Below are positions 53,434 through 53,745 of a stretch of 53,745 nt of DNA, in pieces. A model generated the notes under the pieces. That model was given only the letters and a program-made list of their open reading frames with translations. It did no database searches and had not been told where the DNA came from. Position 1 is the stretch's first letter, and each line of letters begins with the position of its first letter. The DNA is from Opitutales bacterium (lineage in GTDB: Bacteria > Verrucomicrobiota > Verrucomicrobiia > Opitutales > JAFGAQ01): contig JAKSBQ010000244.1 in assembly GCA_022361075.1 (NCBI GenBank), forward strand, positions 1 through 53,745, written 5' to 3'. The position numbers and the translations under genes are program-made.

Positions 53434-53745
53434 ATGTATATTATAAATATAGGTATGGTACATGGAACGCACAATGCACTGGCTGATGATCGGAATGAGA
53501 CGATCAAGATATCTGTGAATGGAGAATTGCTTCCTCGCGGCGAAGCAAAGATTTCGGTGTTTGATAGCGGCTATCTGGTAGGCGACGGGGTTTGGGAGGC
53601 CTTCAGATTGCACAAAGGAGTGTTAGTATTTCTGAATGAACATCTTGACCGATTGTGGCAAGCTGCTGCAACGATTGGAATGAAACTTGATTTTACCCGA
53701 GAAGAAATTACAGAGCGTATTTGGGATACGCTACGAGCCAATAAC
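53434..53745 (+). CDS. Class IV aminotransferase, N-terminal part (gene runs off the window)
   Basis: Open to the window edge from ATG 53434 (104 codons); an in-frame ATG at 53455 is a possible start. The protein reads ISVNGELLPRGEAKISVFDSG, then YLVGDGVWEAFRLHKG and FLNEHLDRLWQAAATIGM. This is the N-terminal domain of branched-chain or D-amino-acid aminotransferases (PLP fold type IV); the PLP lysine would lie beyond the window. It is probably a housekeeping gene marking the right end of the polysaccharide locus. Confidence 0.85.
   Translation, partial: MYIINIGMVHGTHNALADDRNETIKISVNGELLPRGEAKISVFDSGYLVGDGVWEAFRLHKGVLVFLNEHLDRLWQAAATIGMKLDFTREEITERIWDTLRANN

Overview
The window looks like chromosomal or plasmid DNA from a marine polysaccharide-degrading member of the Verrucomicrobiota, probably class Opitutae (Puniceicoccales-like). 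This rests on outer-membrane receptors that start their mature part with the YELSPFV(V/I) signature followed by GY.ATxTLAGTR, ECF sigma/FecR pairs, a Bacteroides-style hybrid two-component regulator, and many sulfatases mixed with glycoside hydrolases. Taxonomy is inferred from family knowledge only. No rRNA, tRNA, CRISPR array or intact transposase was seen.

Layout. (1) 1-6890, + strand: a polysaccharide-utilisation operon with a partial sulfatase, a GH5-like clan GH-A enzyme, an agarase-like barrel protein, a GH39-like enzyme and a second sulfatase. (2) 6995-8243: a reverse-strand PD40 beta-propeller lipoprotein followed by a broken copy of the preceding sulfatase's 3' end. (3) 8638-11616: a TonB-dependent receptor (TBDR) without sigma/FecR. 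(4) 12059-17788, - strand: a GH16 laminarinase-like enzyme with the same carbohydrate-binding module at both ends, and a hybrid two-component system regulator (HTCS). (5) 18125-21353: a GH43_24-like galactanase facing a Tat-exported enolase-superfamily enzyme and a putative carbohydrate-binding protein. (6) 21606-36116: two complete paralogous cassettes in tandem, each ECF sigma, FecR anti-sigma, stand-alone STN lipoprotein, STN-TBDR and GH43. (7) 36516-42135: a LytTR response regulator/7TM histidine kinase pair divergent from a large secreted esterase-like protein. (8) 42607-52681: a third sigma/FecR/STN-lipoprotein/TBDR cassette followed by two sulfatases and a second GH5-like enzyme. (9) 52759 to the end: a GH43 pseudogene and the start of a class IV aminotransferase.

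Working model. Secreted sulfatases, an esterase and glycosidases trim a sulfated, probably galactan- or arabinose/xylose-containing algal polysaccharide. Four TBDRs import the products. Three of them probably signal through the STN/FecR/sigma route, while HTCS and LytS/LytTR-type systems sense other breakdown products. The exact substrate cannot be read from the sequence.

The most unusual element is the cassette repeated three times. Each copy inserts a small STN-domain lipoprotein between FecR and the receptor. Each receptor also has its own N-terminal STN domain followed by a second, internal signal-peptide-like segment that begins with Met. The locus carries many scars of duplication and decay: three sulfatase relics, a TBDR relic, a GH43 pseudogene, near-identical patches between otherwise diverged receptors, and a conserved hairpin element directly after each of the three receptor genes.
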